Below, piece by piece: positions 8,404 to 16,982 of a DNA stretch of 64,000 nucleotides (position 1 is the stretch's first letter; each line of letters opens with the position of its first letter). Position numbers and translations under genes: made by a program. The notes beneath the pieces are model-generated. The model worked only from the letters and a program-made list of their open reading frames with translations. It did not search any database and was not told where the DNA came from. The stretch comes from Streptomyces sp. NA04227 (lineage in GTDB: Bacteria; Actinomycetota; Actinomycetes; Streptomycetales; Streptomycetaceae): assembly GCF_013364195.1 (NCBI RefSeq), contig NZ_CP054918.1, positions 1,601,001 through 1,665,000 of the forward strand, given 5' to 3'.

Positions 8404-11386
8404 CGTAGAAGCGCTCCTCGACCACCGCGCGCGCCCGGCGGGTGATCCTGCGGTAGTCGTCGAGGAGGTCGCCGACGTGGCCGGGGCCGTAGCCGAAGTA
8501 GCGGCCCACGGCGGCGAGCTCCCGGCTCTCGGAGGGGAAGGTGTCGCCCGCCCTGCCGCGTACCAGCATGACCGCGTTGCGCACCCGGGCCGCGAGGACC
8601 CACGCGTCGTCGAGGGTCTCGGCCTCCTCGGTGTCGAGGAGACCGGCGGCGTGGGCTGCGTGCAGAGCCTCACGGGTGCGGGTGGTGCGCAGGCCGGGCT
8701 CCTCCCAGGCGTGCTGGAGCTGGAGCAGCTGGACCGTCCACTCGACGTCGGACAGGCCGCCGCGGCCGAGTTTGGTGTGCAGGGTCGGGTCCGCGCCGCG
8801 AGGGAGCCGCTCGGACTCCATCCGCGCCTTGAGCCGCCGGATCTCGCGCACCGCCTCGTCGCCGAGACCTTCCATCGGATAGCGCAGCGGATCGATCAAG
8901 TCGATGAAACGGGCGCCGAGTTCACGGTCCCCGGCGACCACCTCGGCGCGCAGCAGCGCCTGCGCCTCCCAGACGAGCGACCAGCGCCGGTAGTACGCCG
9001 CGTAGGAGGCGACCGTACGGACCAGCGGGCCGGTCCTGCCCTCCGGGCGCAGGTCCGCGTCGATCAGCAACGGCGGGTCGGAGCTGGGCAGTTGGAGCAG
9101 GCGGCGCATCTCGGCGACGACCTGGTTGGCGGCCTTCGCGGCCTCCTGTTCGTCCACGCCCTCACGCGGCTGGTGCACGAACAGGACGTCCGCGTCGGAG
9201 CCGTAACCGAGTTCGTGACCGCCGAAGCGGCCCATGCCGATCACCGCGAACCGGGTCGGCAGGGTGTCGCCCCAGCCCTCGCGGACGACGGCGCGCAGCG
9301 TCCCGGCGAGGGTGGCGGCGGTGATGTCGCTGACGGCGCCGCCGATCCGGTCCATCAGGGCGCCGGAGTCCACCTCGGCCGGGCTCTCCTCGGTGCCGTA
9401 GGAGGCGACGATGTCCGCCGCGGTGATCCGGAAGAGTTCGCGCCGCCGGACGGCGCGGGCGGCGGCCACGCCCTGTTCGGCGCCGTCGGCGCGGCCGACG
9501 GCGGCGAGCACCTCCTGCTCCAGCTGGGGGCGTTCACGCAGTTCGAGGCCGTCCGCGCCGAGCAGCGACACCGCCTCGGGTGCCCGCATGAGCAGGTCGG
9601 GGGCGAGGCGGCCTGCGGAGAGCACCCGGGCGAGGTTCTCCGCGACCGCGCCCTCGTCCCGCAGCAGCCGCAGGTACCAGGGCGAGGTGCCGAGCGCGTC
9701 GGAGACCTTGCGGAAGCCGAGCAGTCCCGCGTCGGGGTCGGCGGAGTCCGCGAACCAGCCGAGCAGTACCGGCAGCAGGGTGCGCTGGATGGCGGCCTTG
9801 CGGGTGACGCCCGAGGCCAGCGCCTCCAGGTGCCTGAGCGCGGCGGCGGGGTCCGCGTAGCCGAGCGCGACCAGCCGTTCGCGGGCCGCCTCCGTACTCA
9901 ACCGGGCCTCGACCGGGGCGAGTTGGGCGACGGCATCGAGCAGCGGACGGTAGAAGAGCTTCTCGTGCAGACGCCGTACGACGGTGGTGTGCCGCCGCCA
10001 GGCGCGGTGCAGATCGGTGATCGGCTCGGTGCGCATACCGAGCGAGCGCCCGATCCGCCGGAGGTCCGCGTCGTCCTCGGGTACCAGGTGCGTACGCCGC
10101 AACCGGTAGAGCTGGATGCGGTGTTCGAGCGAGCGCAGGAATCGGTAGGCGTCGTCGAGCTGGGTGGCGTCCACGCGTCCGACGTAGCCGCCCGCGGCGA
10201 GTGCGTTCAGGGCGTCGAGCGTGGTGCCGCTGCGCAGGGAGGCGTCGGTGCGTCCGTGCACCAACTGCAGGAGCTGTACGGCGAATTCGACGTCCCGCAG
10301 CCCGCCGGGGCCGAGCTTGAGCTGCCGGTCGAGCTCGGCGGCCGGGATGTTGTCGACGACCCGGCGGCGCATCTTCTGTACGTCGGCGACGAAGTTCTCC
10401 CGCTCGGCCGCCTGCCAGACCAGCGGGGCGAGGGCGGCCACGTACTCCTGCCCGAGCGGCAGATCACCGGCCACCGGGCGGGCCTTGAGCAGCGCCTGGA
10501 ACTCCCAAGTCTTGGCCCAGCGCTGGTAGTACGCGAGATGGCTGCTGAGGGTGCGCACCAGCGGCCCGTTGCGCCCCTCGGGCCGGAGGTTGGCGTCGAC
10601 GGGCCAGATGCTGCCCTCGACCGTGGTCTCGGAGCAGATCCGCATCAGGTGCGAGGCGAGCCGGGTGGCCGCCTGCAGGGCCTTGCCCTCGTCGGCGCCG
10701 TCGGCCGCCTCCGCCACGAAGATCACATCGACGTCGGAGACGTAGTTCAGCTCGTGGCCACCGCACTTGCCCATCGCGATCACGGCGAGGCGGCACACGC
10801 GGGCGTCCTCGGGCGCCGCGGTGGCGGCCATCGCGAGGGCGGCGCGCAGGGTCGCGGTGGCGAGGTCGGCCAGTTCGGCGGCGGTCTCGTCGATCCGCGT
10901 CGTACCGCAGACGTCGCGGGCGGCGATCGACAGCAGACACCGGCGGTAGGCGACGCGCAGCGAGACCGGGTCGTACGCCTCGGCGAGCCCCTGCTCGAAC
11001 TCCTCGACGCCCGGGTGCAGATCGTGCGGCTCGTAGGTGACCAGGGCCCGCCAGTCCCCCGGGTGCCGGGCCAGGTGGTCGGCGAGGGCCTCGGAGGCGC
11101 CCATCACCCCGAGCAGCCGGTCGCGCAGCGGCTTGGCCGCGATGAGGGTGTCGAGCAGTTCACGGCGCTCGGGATCGGTCGGCTGCGCCTCGACGAGCCG
11201 GACCAGACCGGCCAGCGCCAGATCCGGGTCGGCGGCCTGCCCGAGCGCGTCGAGCAGCACCGGGTCGGAACGCACCGGCTCCAGTGCCTCGTCCGCGAGC
11301 AGCCGCTCGGACGCCGAGGGATCGGTGAACCCGTGCCGCAACAGCCGGGTGAACAGACTGCTGCGACGGCCTTGCGGCACCGACAT
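8396..11386 (-). CDS. glnE: Bifunctional glutamine synthetase adenylyltransferase/adenylyl-removase
   Basis: 996 residues, the length of actinobacterial GlnE. ATG at 11386 was chosen over the longer open frame because AGGAGG lies 8 nt before it. Two homologous halves are visible. The first nucleotidyltransferase core has KCGGHELNYVSDVDVIFV (the adenylyl-removing half), followed by a GlnD-linker-like helical region with 'GPGGLRDVEF'. The second core has GRFGGHELGYGSDADVLFV (the adenylylating half), followed by 'GRGGLSDVEWTVQLLQL'. The enzyme attaches AMP to, or removes it from, the regulatory tyrosine of GSI (GlnA) according to nitrogen status. glnA2 lies 1.3 kb away on the same strand; its product lacks the modified tyrosine, so the target GlnA must be elsewhere. 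Confidence 0.97.
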   Translation of the reverse strand: MSVPQGRRSSLFTRLLRHGFTDPSASERLLADEALEPVRSDPVLLDALGQAADPDLALAGLVRLVEAQPTDPERRELLDTLIAAKPLRDRLLGVMGASEALADHLARHPGDWRALVTYEPHDLHPGVEEFEQGLAEAYDPVSLRVAYRRCLLSIAARDVCGTTRIDETAAELADLATATLRAALAMAATAAPEDARVCRLAVIAMGKCGGHELNYVSDVDVIFVAEAADGADEGKALQAATRLASHLMRICSETTVEGSIWPVDANLRPEGRNGPLVRTLSSHLAYYQRWAKTWEFQALLKARPVAGDLPLGQEYVAALAPLVWQAAERENFVADVQKMRRRVVDNIPAAELDRQLKLGPGGLRDVEFAVQLLQLVHGRTDASLRSGTTLDALNALAAGGYVGRVDATQLDDAYRFLRSLEHRIQLYRLRRTHLVPEDDADLRRIGRSLGMRTEPITDLHRAWRRHTTVVRRLHEKLFYRPLLDAVAQLAPVEARLSTEAARERLVALGYADPAAALRHLEALASGVTRKAAIQRTLLPVLLGWFADSADPDAGLLGFRKVSDALGTSPWYLRLLRDEGAVAENLARVLSAGRLAPDLLMRAPEAVSLLGADGLELRERPQLEQEVLAAVGRADGAEQGVAAARAVRRRELFRITAADIVASYGTEESPAEVDSGALMDRIGGAVSDITAATLAGTLRAVVREGWGDTLPTRFAVIGMGRFGGHELGYGSDADVLFVHQPREGVDEQEAAKAANQVVAEMRRLLQLPSSDPPLLIDADLRPEGRTGPLVRTVASYAAYYRRWSLVWEAQALLRAEVVAGDRELGARFIDLIDPLRYPMEGLGDEAVREIRRLKARMESERLPRGADPTLHTKLGRGGLSDVEWTVQLLQLQHAWEEPGLRTTRTREALHAAHAAGLLDTEEAETLDDAWVLAARVRNAVMLVRGRAGDTFPSESRELAAVGRYFGYGPGHVGDLLDDYRRITRRARAVVEERFYGA

Positions 11387-11559
11387 CCCTGGGCCTCCTG
11401 CTCGGGCATCCGTTGCTGGGACGAGCTTAGCCGCGCAGGTGGGAGGTGGCGCGGGGTGCTGGGGGCGGACGGGGAACCGGCCACTCCCCGCCAACCGGAC
11501 GAGATTCCTGCCAGGCACCTGTACGGGCTTGCGAACAGAAGACGCATACCCTCGCGGGC

Positions 11560-11751
11560 ATGAGAGTTCCCGAAGTCGTCACCGTGAGCGATGCCCGGTC
11601 CCGGCTTTCACACCTGCTCTCCGAACTGGCCGAGGCCGGGGAGAAGGCCGAGCCGGTACTGATCGGCGCACATCGCAGGGCTCAGGGCGTACTGCTGTCC
11701 GTAGCGGCCTACGAGAACCTTGCCCGCGCGGCCCGGCGCCCGGTCCGCTAG
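11560..11751 (+). CDS. Phd/YefM-family antitoxin-like protein, no toxin partner seen
   Basis: 63 residues. The sequence RVPEVVTVSDARSRLSHLL continuing to 'PVLIGAHRRAQGVLLSVAAYENL' is the Phd/YefM fold: an N-terminal dimerising DNA-binding strand-helix unit and a 'P-V-xI-xxHR-xxxGVLLS-xxYE-L' core. The acidic toxin-binding C-terminus is short and basic (ARAARRPVR). No RelE/Doc/PIN toxin ORF follows; the next gene is a PNPOx-fold protein 168 bp later. It is therefore an orphan antitoxin or a stand-alone regulator. No ribosome site is visible, and CATACC about 10 bp before the ATG may be a -10 box for a leaderless mRNA. Confidence 0.75.
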   Translation: MRVPEVVTVSDARSRLSHLLSELAEAGEKAEPVLIGAHRRAQGVLLSVAAYENLARAARRPVR

Positions 11752-11919
11752 AGCTTCGCCGGATACAGCTCGAACGCCGGGGCGGTCCATCCCGATCTCG
11801 GTTCGGCCCGAAGGAGGCCGCCCCCGAAACCGCAGCGCCGCCGATGACTTTCCCGCCCGCGCGCGGTCAGCCCTGTACAGGCATCCTGACGTTCAAGGGC
11901 CCCGGAAGAGGGAGCGACG

Positions 11920-12468
11920 ATGTCCGAGAACCGACCCGAGACCCCGCCACAGACCCGGCTCGACGCCCGGTACAGCAGCCCCTCGGCGGCGCCCGGTGAC
12001 TGGGCCCGCGCCCGCGAGGAGCTGACCCGTGCCGAGTTGTTCTGGCTCGCGACCGTACGCCCCGACGGGCGGCCCCATGTCACCCCGCTGATCGCCGTCT
12101 GGCACGAGGGAGCGCTGCACTTCACCACCGGGGCCGACGAACGCAAGGCACGCAACCTCGCCGCCAACCCGGAGGTGGTGATGACCACCGGCACCAACAC
12201 CTGGGCCGAGGGCCACGACCTCGTCGTCGAGGGCCGGGCGGTCCGCGTACTCGAACCGGCGCGGCTGCGGGAACTGGCCCGTGCCTGGGAGAGCAAGTAC
12301 GGCCCGGACTGGCACTTCGAGGTGCACGAGGCGGGCGCGGAGTCCGGGTTCCGCGCTCAGCACGGCACTTCGTACGTCTTCGCCGTCGAGCCGAGGACGG
12401 CCTTCGGCTTCGCCAAGGGCGAGCCGTTCGGGCAGACGCGGTGGCGGTTCCCGGACGGGGGCCGGTGA
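11920..12468 (+). CDS. Pyridoxamine 5'-phosphate oxidase-fold (split-barrel FMN/F420-binding) protein
   Basis: 182 residues, preceded by GAGGGAG 6 nt before ATG 11920. The split-barrel flavin fold is recognised by 'LFWLATVRPDGRPHVTPLIAVWHEGALHFTTGADERKARNL', where the TVxxDGxPH strand and the R/K-K-xxNL helix bind the flavin or F420 phosphate, then by VVMTTGTNTWAEG in the next strands. Actinobacterial members are FMN- or F420-dependent reductases acting on small molecules, or have unknown substrates. No operon partner is apparent; the upstream gene is the orphan antitoxin. Repeats straddle its stop codon. Confidence 0.88.
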   Translation: MSENRPETPPQTRLDARYSSPSAAPGDWARAREELTRAELFWLATVRPDGRPHVTPLIAVWHEGALHFTTGADERKARNLAANPEVVMTTGTNTWAEGHDLVVEGRAVRVLEPARLRELARAWESKYGPDWHFEVHEAGAESGFRAQHGTSYVFAVEPRTAFGFAKGEPFGQTRWRFPDGGR

Positions 12469-12541
12469 CGGATACCGGCGGGTGACGGATCCCCACGGGT
12501 GACGGGCACGATGCGGGTGACGAACGCGGGCAGAGTGACGG
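12464..12541. repeat. GGTGACGG repeat array across the PNPOx stop codon
   Basis: Copies of GGTGACGG(AT) start at 12464, 12481 and 12498 (exact 17-bp spacing), with weaker ones near 12516 and 12534. The TGA of the first copy is the stop codon, and the spacing places further TGAs in other frames. Confidence 0.8.
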
Positions 12542-12655
12542 CCACGGGCTCGGCCCAAGTTCCGTATGGGCGCGGCGAGTTCCACACCCGGAGCCCGGCC
12601 GAACTCAGCGTGCCCCGCCACTTCCCGGTTCGTCTCGGCCTCAGGGGCAAATGGC

Positions 12656-12684
12656 GGCGGGGCCCACGACCCGTGAGCCCCGCC
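12656..12684 (-). terminator. Hairpin downstream of glnA2
   Basis: GGCGGGGC (12656-12663) pairs with GCCCCGCC (12677-12684), extended by a CACG/CGTG inner stem. It lies 42 bp beyond the glnA2 stop on the minus strand, in a convergent intergenic gap. Confidence 0.7.
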
Positions 12685-12725
12685 CGCGCGGACGACGTGC
12701 GCCCGCCCCGCTTACAGCCCGCCGC

Positions 12726-14087
12726 TCACAACACCGGCAAACTCTTCCGCAACTCGAACGCCGTCACCTCGGACCGGTACTCCTCCCACTCCTGCTTCTT
12801 GTTGCGCAGGAAGAAGTCGAAGACGTGCTCGCCGAGGGTTTCGGCGACCAGTTCGCTGCGTTCCATCAGGGCGATGGCCTCGCCGAGGTTCTGCGGGAGG
12901 GGTTCGATGCCCATGGCGCGGCGTTCGGCGTCGGACAGGGCCCATACGTCGTCGTCGGCGCCGGGGCCGAGTTCGTAGCCCTCCTCGATGCCCTTGAGGC
13001 CCGAGGCGAGCAGGACCGCGTAGGAGAGGTAGGGGTTGGCGCCGGAGTCCAGGGAGCGGACCTCGATGCGGGCCGAGCCGGTCTTGCCGGGCTTGTACAT
13101 CGGGACGCGGATGAGGGCCGAGCGGTTGTTGTGGCCCCAGCAGATGTACGAGGGGGCCTCGCCGCCGGCGCCTGCGGTGCGCTCGGAGCCGCCCCAGATG
13201 CGCTTGTAGGAGTTGACCCACTGGTTGGTGACCGCGGAGGTCTCGGCCGCGTGGCGGAGCAGGCCCGCGATGAAGGAGCGGCCGACCTTGGAGAGCTGGT
13301 ACTCGGAGCCGGACTCGTAGAAGGCGTTGCGGTCGCCCTCGAAGAGGGAGAGGTGGGTGTGCATGCCGGAGCCGGGGTGCTCGGAGAACGGTTTCGGCAT
13401 GAACGTCGCGTGCACGCCCTGCTCCAGGGCCACCTGCTTCATCACCAGCCGGAACGTCATGATGTTGTCGGCGGTGGACAGGGCGTCGGCGTAGCGCAGG
13501 TCGATCTCCTGCTGGCCGGGGGCGCCCTCGTGGTGGGAGAACTCGACCGAGATGCCCATCGACTCCAGCATGGTGATCGCCTGGCGGCGGAAGTCCATGC
13601 CGATGTTCTGCGGGGTGTGGTCGAAGTAGCCGGAGTTGTCCGCGGGGGTGGGGCGGCTGCCGTCCAGCGGGCGGTCCTTGAGCAGGAAGAACTCGATCTC
13701 GGGATGGGTGTAGAAGGTGAACCCGAGGTCGGAGGTCTTGGCCAGGGCCCGCTTGAGCACATAGCGCGGGTCGGCGAAGGAGGGCGAGCCGTCCGGCATG
13801 AGGATGTCGCAGAACATCCGGGCGGTGCCGGGGGCCTCGGCCCGCCACGGCAGCACCTGGAAGGTCGACGGGTCCGGCTTGGCGATCATGTCGGACTCGT
13901 AGACCCGGGCGAAGCCCTCGATCGCGGAGCCGTCGAAGCCGATGCCCTCGTCGAAGGCCTGCTCCAGTTCGGCCGGGGCCACGGCGACGGACTTGAGGAA
14001 GCCCAGTACGTCGGTGAACCACAGGCGTACGAAGCGGATGTCGCGCTCCTCGAGGGTGCGGAGCACGAATTCCTGCTGTTTGTCCAC
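12726..14087 (-). CDS. glnA2: Glutamine synthetase-like enzyme GlnA2 (probable gamma-glutamylpolyamine synthetase)
   Basis: 453 residues of GSI-type architecture: an N-terminal beta-grasp (to about residue 105) and a C-terminal catalytic domain with 'GFTFYTHPEIEFFLL' (metal Glu), 'GQQEIDLRYADAL', 'GSGMHTHLSLF' and 'NRSALIRVP'. GTG 14087 follows AAGGAAG. The classical adenylylation segment with the target tyrosine (NLYDLP-like) is absent; the sequence there is DDVWALSDAERR, so GlnE should not modify it. In S. coelicolor the GlnA2 paralogue has been described, from memory, as gamma-glutamylating polyamines rather than ammonia, and the same role is inferred here. It is transcribed alone, divergent from the DUF3105 gene. 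Confidence 0.92.
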   Translation of the reverse strand: MDKQQEFVLRTLEERDIRFVRLWFTDVLGFLKSVAVAPAELEQAFDEGIGFDGSAIEGFARVYESDMIAKPDPSTFQVLPWRAEAPGTARMFCDILMPDGSPSFADPRYVLKRALAKTSDLGFTFYTHPEIEFFLLKDRPLDGSRPTPADNSGYFDHTPQNIGMDFRRQAITMLESMGISVEFSHHEGAPGQQEIDLRYADALSTADNIMTFRLVMKQVALEQGVHATFMPKPFSEHPGSGMHTHLSLFEGDRNAFYESGSEYQLSKVGRSFIAGLLRHAAETSAVTNQWVNSYKRIWGGSERTAGAGGEAPSYICWGHNNRSALIRVPMYKPGKTGSARIEVRSLDSGANPYLSYAVLLASGLKGIEEGYELGPGADDDVWALSDAERRAMGIEPLPQNLGEAIALMERSELVAETLGEHVFDFFLRNKKQEWEEYRSEVTAFELRKSLPVL

Positions 14088-14306
14088 GACACGCTTCCTT
14101 CCCAGGTCACTGCGTACATGCCCATGCCCAATCTACGGTCCTGAGCACATCCGGGGCACCTCAGCATGACGCCCCTCTGTTTCCAGGACATCACGGGGCC
14201 GGGTGCCGGGCCGGGCCCCACGCCCCGGGGCGGCACCGGCCCGGCTGTCGCCTTCGATCCCCACGGATTTCCGGGACGGGCTGGCGGGGTACTCCCCCTT
14301 TCGCAT

Positions 14307-14312
14307 TACGAT
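14307..14312 (+). promoter_or_regulatory. Candidate -10 box (TACGAT) for the DUF3105/DUF305 operon
   Basis: TACGAT sits 37 bp before the DUF3105 ATG at the only AT-rich point in the intergenic stretch. No convincing -35 element is visible at 17 bp spacing. Confidence 0.35.
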
Positions 14313-14348
14313 CAGCCCACCTGCCCCCTCCGCCCCGAAGGACTCACC

Positions 14349-15026
14349 ATGGGTTCCGCCCGCAACAGCAACAACACCCGCAAGGCACGGATAGAGGAGA
14401 TGCGCCGCGCGGAGCAGGCACGCGAGCGCCGCAACCGTGCCCTCACCATCTCGGGTGTCGCCGTGATAGTCGCCGCGATGGTCGGCGGCGGCTACCTCCT
14501 GGTCGCGAACGCCGACGGCGACGACAAGGACGACAAGGGCGGCCCGGCCAAGGTGGAGGAGGCCGTGGCCTCCACCTTCGACAAGGACGCCGGTGTGACC
14601 TCCTGGGACGCCAAGAAGCTCAAGCGGGACCACGTCACCGGATCGGTGAAGTACGCGATGACCCCGCCGGTGGGCGGCAGGCACCACCAGCAGTGGCTCA
14701 ACTGCAACGGCGACGTCTACGACGAGGCCGTCCCCAACGAGAACGCGGTGCACGCCCTCGAGCACGGCGCCGTCTGGGTGACGTACACCAGCAAGGCGCC
14801 GAAGGCCGACCTGGAGAAGCTCGAGGCGAAGGTCAAGAAGACCCCGTACTCGCTGATGAGCCCGGTCGAGAACCAGAAGGACCCGATCATGCTGAGCGCC
14901 TGGGGCAAGCAGCGCACGGTCAAGGGCGCCGCCGACCCGGGCGTCAACAAGTTCTTCGCCGACTTCGTGCAGGGCCCGCAGACGCCCGAGCCGGGTGCGC
15001 CCTGCACCGGGGGCCTCGACAAGTGA
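14349..15026 (+). CDS. DUF3105 membrane-anchored protein
   Basis: 225 residues; ATG 14349 is preceded by GAAGGA. A basic N-terminus with an RRAEQARERRNR helix precedes one membrane helix (about residues 33-55). The exported part contains the DUF3105 signature 'TPPVGGRHHQQWLNCNGDVYDEAVPNENAVHALEHGAVWVTY', with histidines and acidic residues that could bind metal. The biochemical role is unknown. Its stop codon overlaps the GTG of a DUF305 protein (GTGA), so the two are co-translated and probably act together, perhaps in copper or redox handling in the cell wall, as is often proposed for DUF305 proteins. Confidence 0.92.
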   Translation: MGSARNSNNTRKARIEEMRRAEQARERRNRALTISGVAVIVAAMVGGGYLLVANADGDDKDDKGGPAKVEEAVASTFDKDAGVTSWDAKKLKRDHVTGSVKYAMTPPVGGRHHQQWLNCNGDVYDEAVPNENAVHALEHGAVWVTYTSKAPKADLEKLEAKVKKTPYSLMSPVENQKDPIMLSAWGKQRTVKGAADPGVNKFFADFVQGPQTPEPGAPCTGGLDK

Positions 15027-15646
15027 GGCGTGCGGGACTGATCGTGGCGGGCGCCGCCGCCGTGCTGCTCGCCGGGGCGGGCGGTTTCGGGGTGGCGCTC
15101 GCGAGCGGCTCCGAGGACGACCCCGTGCCGGGCGCGGAGTCGGCCGAGGCGGGCTTCGCCCGTGACATGGCCATCCACCACCAGCAGGCGGTCGAGATGT
15201 CGTACCTGGTGCGGGAGCGCACCGACGACGAGGACATACGGCGACTCGCGTACGACATCGCCCAGACCCAGGCCAATCAGCGCGGCATGATGCTGGGCTG
15301 GCTGGACCTGTGGGAGCTGCCGAAGGTCTCCGAGAAGGAGCCGATGGCCTGGATGGACATGGGCGGCATGACCTCCGGCGAGGACGGCGCGCTGATGCCG
15401 GGCATGGCGACCGACAAGCAGATGGCCGAACTGGAGAAGGCCAACGGCAAGCAGGCCGAGATCCTCTTCCTCCAGCTGATGACCGAGCACCACAAGGGTG
15501 GTGTGCACATGGCCGAGGGCTGTGTGGAGCGGTGCGAGGTGGACGTCGAGAACCGGCTCGCGCAGGGCATGGTCGAGTCCCAGCAGTCGGAGATCAGCCT
15601 CATGGTGGGGATGCTGAAGGAGCGGGGCGCGAAGCCGCTGGGCTAG
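15023..15646 (+). CDS. DUF305 exported His/Met-rich protein
   Basis: 207 residues. GTG 15023 overlaps the stop of the DUF3105 gene by 4 nt. An N-terminal signal or anchor helix (residues 2-28, LIVAGAAAVLLAGAGGFGVA) precedes a DUF305 (ferritin-like four-helix) domain with two characteristic motifs: 'DMAIHHQQAVEMSYLV' and 'MTEHHKGGVHMAE'. A Met-rich loop (MAWMDMGGMTSGEDGALMPGM) lies between them. Clustered His and Met residues suggest copper binding outside the membrane. No enzyme activity is assigned. The gene ends convergently with the dehydrogenase at a GC-rich hairpin. Confidence 0.92.
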   Translation: MRRAGLIVAGAAAVLLAGAGGFGVALASGSEDDPVPGAESAEAGFARDMAIHHQQAVEMSYLVRERTDDEDIRRLAYDIAQTQANQRGMMLGWLDLWELPKVSEKEPMAWMDMGGMTSGEDGALMPGMATDKQMAELEKANGKQAEILFLQLMTEHHKGGVHMAEGCVERCEVDVENRLAQGMVESQQSEISLMVGMLKERGAKPLG

Positions 15647-15660
15647 GCCGTCCGCGAACT

Positions 15661-15687
15661 GCCGCCATGGCGGCGGCGGTTGCCGCC
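15661..15687. terminator. Hairpin between DUF305 gene and dehydrogenase
   Basis: GCCGCCATGGCGGC (15661-15674) is a perfect 14-bp palindrome, and GGCGGC-GGTT-type pairing continues to 15687. It fills the 41-bp convergent gap and probably terminates both genes. Confidence 0.6.
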
Positions 15688-16680
15688 TCAGGCCAGTCGG
15701 GCGAGGTCCTCGTGGCGTACCGCGCCGTGCAGGGGCAGGCCCGCGAGGAAGCGCTCGACCTCGGCCGCCGCGAAGGCGCCGAGACGGCGGGCCTCGTTGC
15801 CCTGGGCGCCCGCGATGTGCGGGGTGATCTGCACGTTGGGCAACGCCAGGAGCGGATGTCCGGGCGGCAGTGGCTCGGGGTCGGTGACGTCGAGGTAGGC
15901 GTCCAGGCGGCCGGTGGCGCACTCCCGGGTCAGCGCCTCGGTGTCGACGATGCTGCCGCGTGCCGTGTTCACGACGACGCCGCCGTCCGGGATGAGCGCG
16001 AGCATCCCGGCGTCCAACAGGCCGCGCGTCTCGGGCAGTTCGGGGGCGTGGACGCTGACGACCGTGCTGCGGCGGCAGAGTTCGGGCAGCGGGACCAGCT
16101 CCACGCCCAGCGAGGCCGCCTCCTCCAGGCGCAGGTACGGGTCGGCGAGCAGGACGCGGTATCCGGCCTCGGCGCGGCGCAGTCCGGCCAGTACCCGGCG
16201 GCCGACGCGGGAGGCACCGATGACGCCCACCGTGCAGCCGTCCGTACCGGTGCGGGCGGCGAAGCCGGGCGGGCCCTCGGCATAGCGGGCGGCGGTGCGC
16301 AGGGCGCCCTTGGCGGCGAAGGTGATCGCGGCGAGGGTGAAGTCGGCGACCGGCCCGGCGTTGGCCGCCGCGGCCGAGGAGACCACGATCCCCCGCTGCC
16401 AGACCTCCTCGGTGACCAGTTCCTTCACCGATCCGGCGGCGTGCACCACGGCCGCGAGCCGGGGCGCCCCGGCGAGCACACGGGCGGTGAGCGGCGGGCA
16501 GCCCCAGCCGGTGAGCAGGATCCCGGTCTTTGCGAGAACGGACGGCGCGGGCAGGGCGCCGGACCCGTCGGGCGGTACGAGGGTGACGGCGCTGGCGAGA
16601 CGGCGGCGCAGGTCCTCGGGGAGCACCCGTTCGGCAGCCTCGGGGTCCATCGCCATCGCGACACAGGGCCGGTCCGTCAC
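15688..16680 (-). CDS. D-isomer-specific 2-hydroxyacid dehydrogenase (phosphoglycerate dehydrogenase-like)
   Basis: 330 residues from GTG 16680, which has GAGAGG upstream; the longer open frame before it reads as non-coding. The NAD-binding Rossmann motif is 'GVIGASRVGRRVL'. The catalytic Arg-Glu-His set is present in 'NTARGSIVD', 'DVTDPEPLPP' and 'QITPHIAG'. The reaction is reversible NAD(P)H-linked reduction of a 2-keto acid; the substrate is not predictable. A LacI-type half-palindrome (AAACGGTTT) sits about 80 bp upstream, so control by a carbohydrate-responsive LacI regulator is likely. It is divergent from nadE. Confidence 0.92.
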   Translation of the reverse strand: MTDRPCVAMAMDPEAAERVLPEDLRRRLASAVTLVPPDGSGALPAPSVLAKTGILLTGWGCPPLTARVLAGAPRLAAVVHAAGSVKELVTEEVWQRGIVVSSAAAANAGPVADFTLAAITFAAKGALRTAARYAEGPPGFAARTGTDGCTVGVIGASRVGRRVLAGLRRAEAGYRVLLADPYLRLEEAASLGVELVPLPELCRRSTVVSVHAPELPETRGLLDAGMLALIPDGGVVVNTARGSIVDTEALTRECATGRLDAYLDVTDPEPLPPGHPLLALPNVQITPHIAGAQGNEARRLGAFAAAEVERFLAGLPLHGAVRHEDLARLA

Positions 16681-16757
16681 GCGCGCCTCTCTTCTTTCCG
16701 GGTACGTGCCCTCGGCCCAGGGCGAGGCGGCCCGGCCGCGGAGAGCGAAAACCCCAT

Positions 16758-16770
16758 GGTAAACGGTTTC
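16758..16770. promoter_or_regulatory. LacI-family-like operator upstream of the dehydrogenase
   Basis: GGTAAACGGTTTC contains the dyad AAAC-G-GTTT, close to the GAAACCGTTTAC-type sites of actinobacterial LacI regulators. It lies 78-90 bp before the dehydrogenase start. No LacI gene is present in the window. Confidence 0.4.
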
Positions 16771-16968
16771 TGCCGGGCGTCTCCGCGTGTTCGCCCACCA
16801 CCTCGGATCACCACCGCGGATCACCACCTCGCACGCACACCCGCCGCCGCCCCCCGCTCCCGTACCGATGCATCGGCGTACCGACGGACCCCGCTCCCGC
16901 TCCCGTCCGCCCCGCGTGAAGCAGGCCACAGCGCCCGCCCTCGGACGACATTGTGTCGCTCTGACGAT

Positions 16969-16982
16969 TACACTGGCTGGCG
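16969..16982 (+). promoter_or_regulatory. Leaderless promoter of nadE (-10 TACACT)
   Basis: TACACT at 16969-16974 ends 7 bp before the GTG start of nadE, and no ribosome site is present. This matches the layout of Streptomyces leaderless transcripts. The -35 region (around 16946-16951) is weak. Confidence 0.55.

Noticed and set aside
8477..11563. 1028-codon open frame on the plus strand opposite glnE
   Set aside because: It is the mirror of a GC-rich real gene: no ribosome site, no recognisable domain, and codon-position GC bias fits the minus-strand frame with all GlnE motifs.
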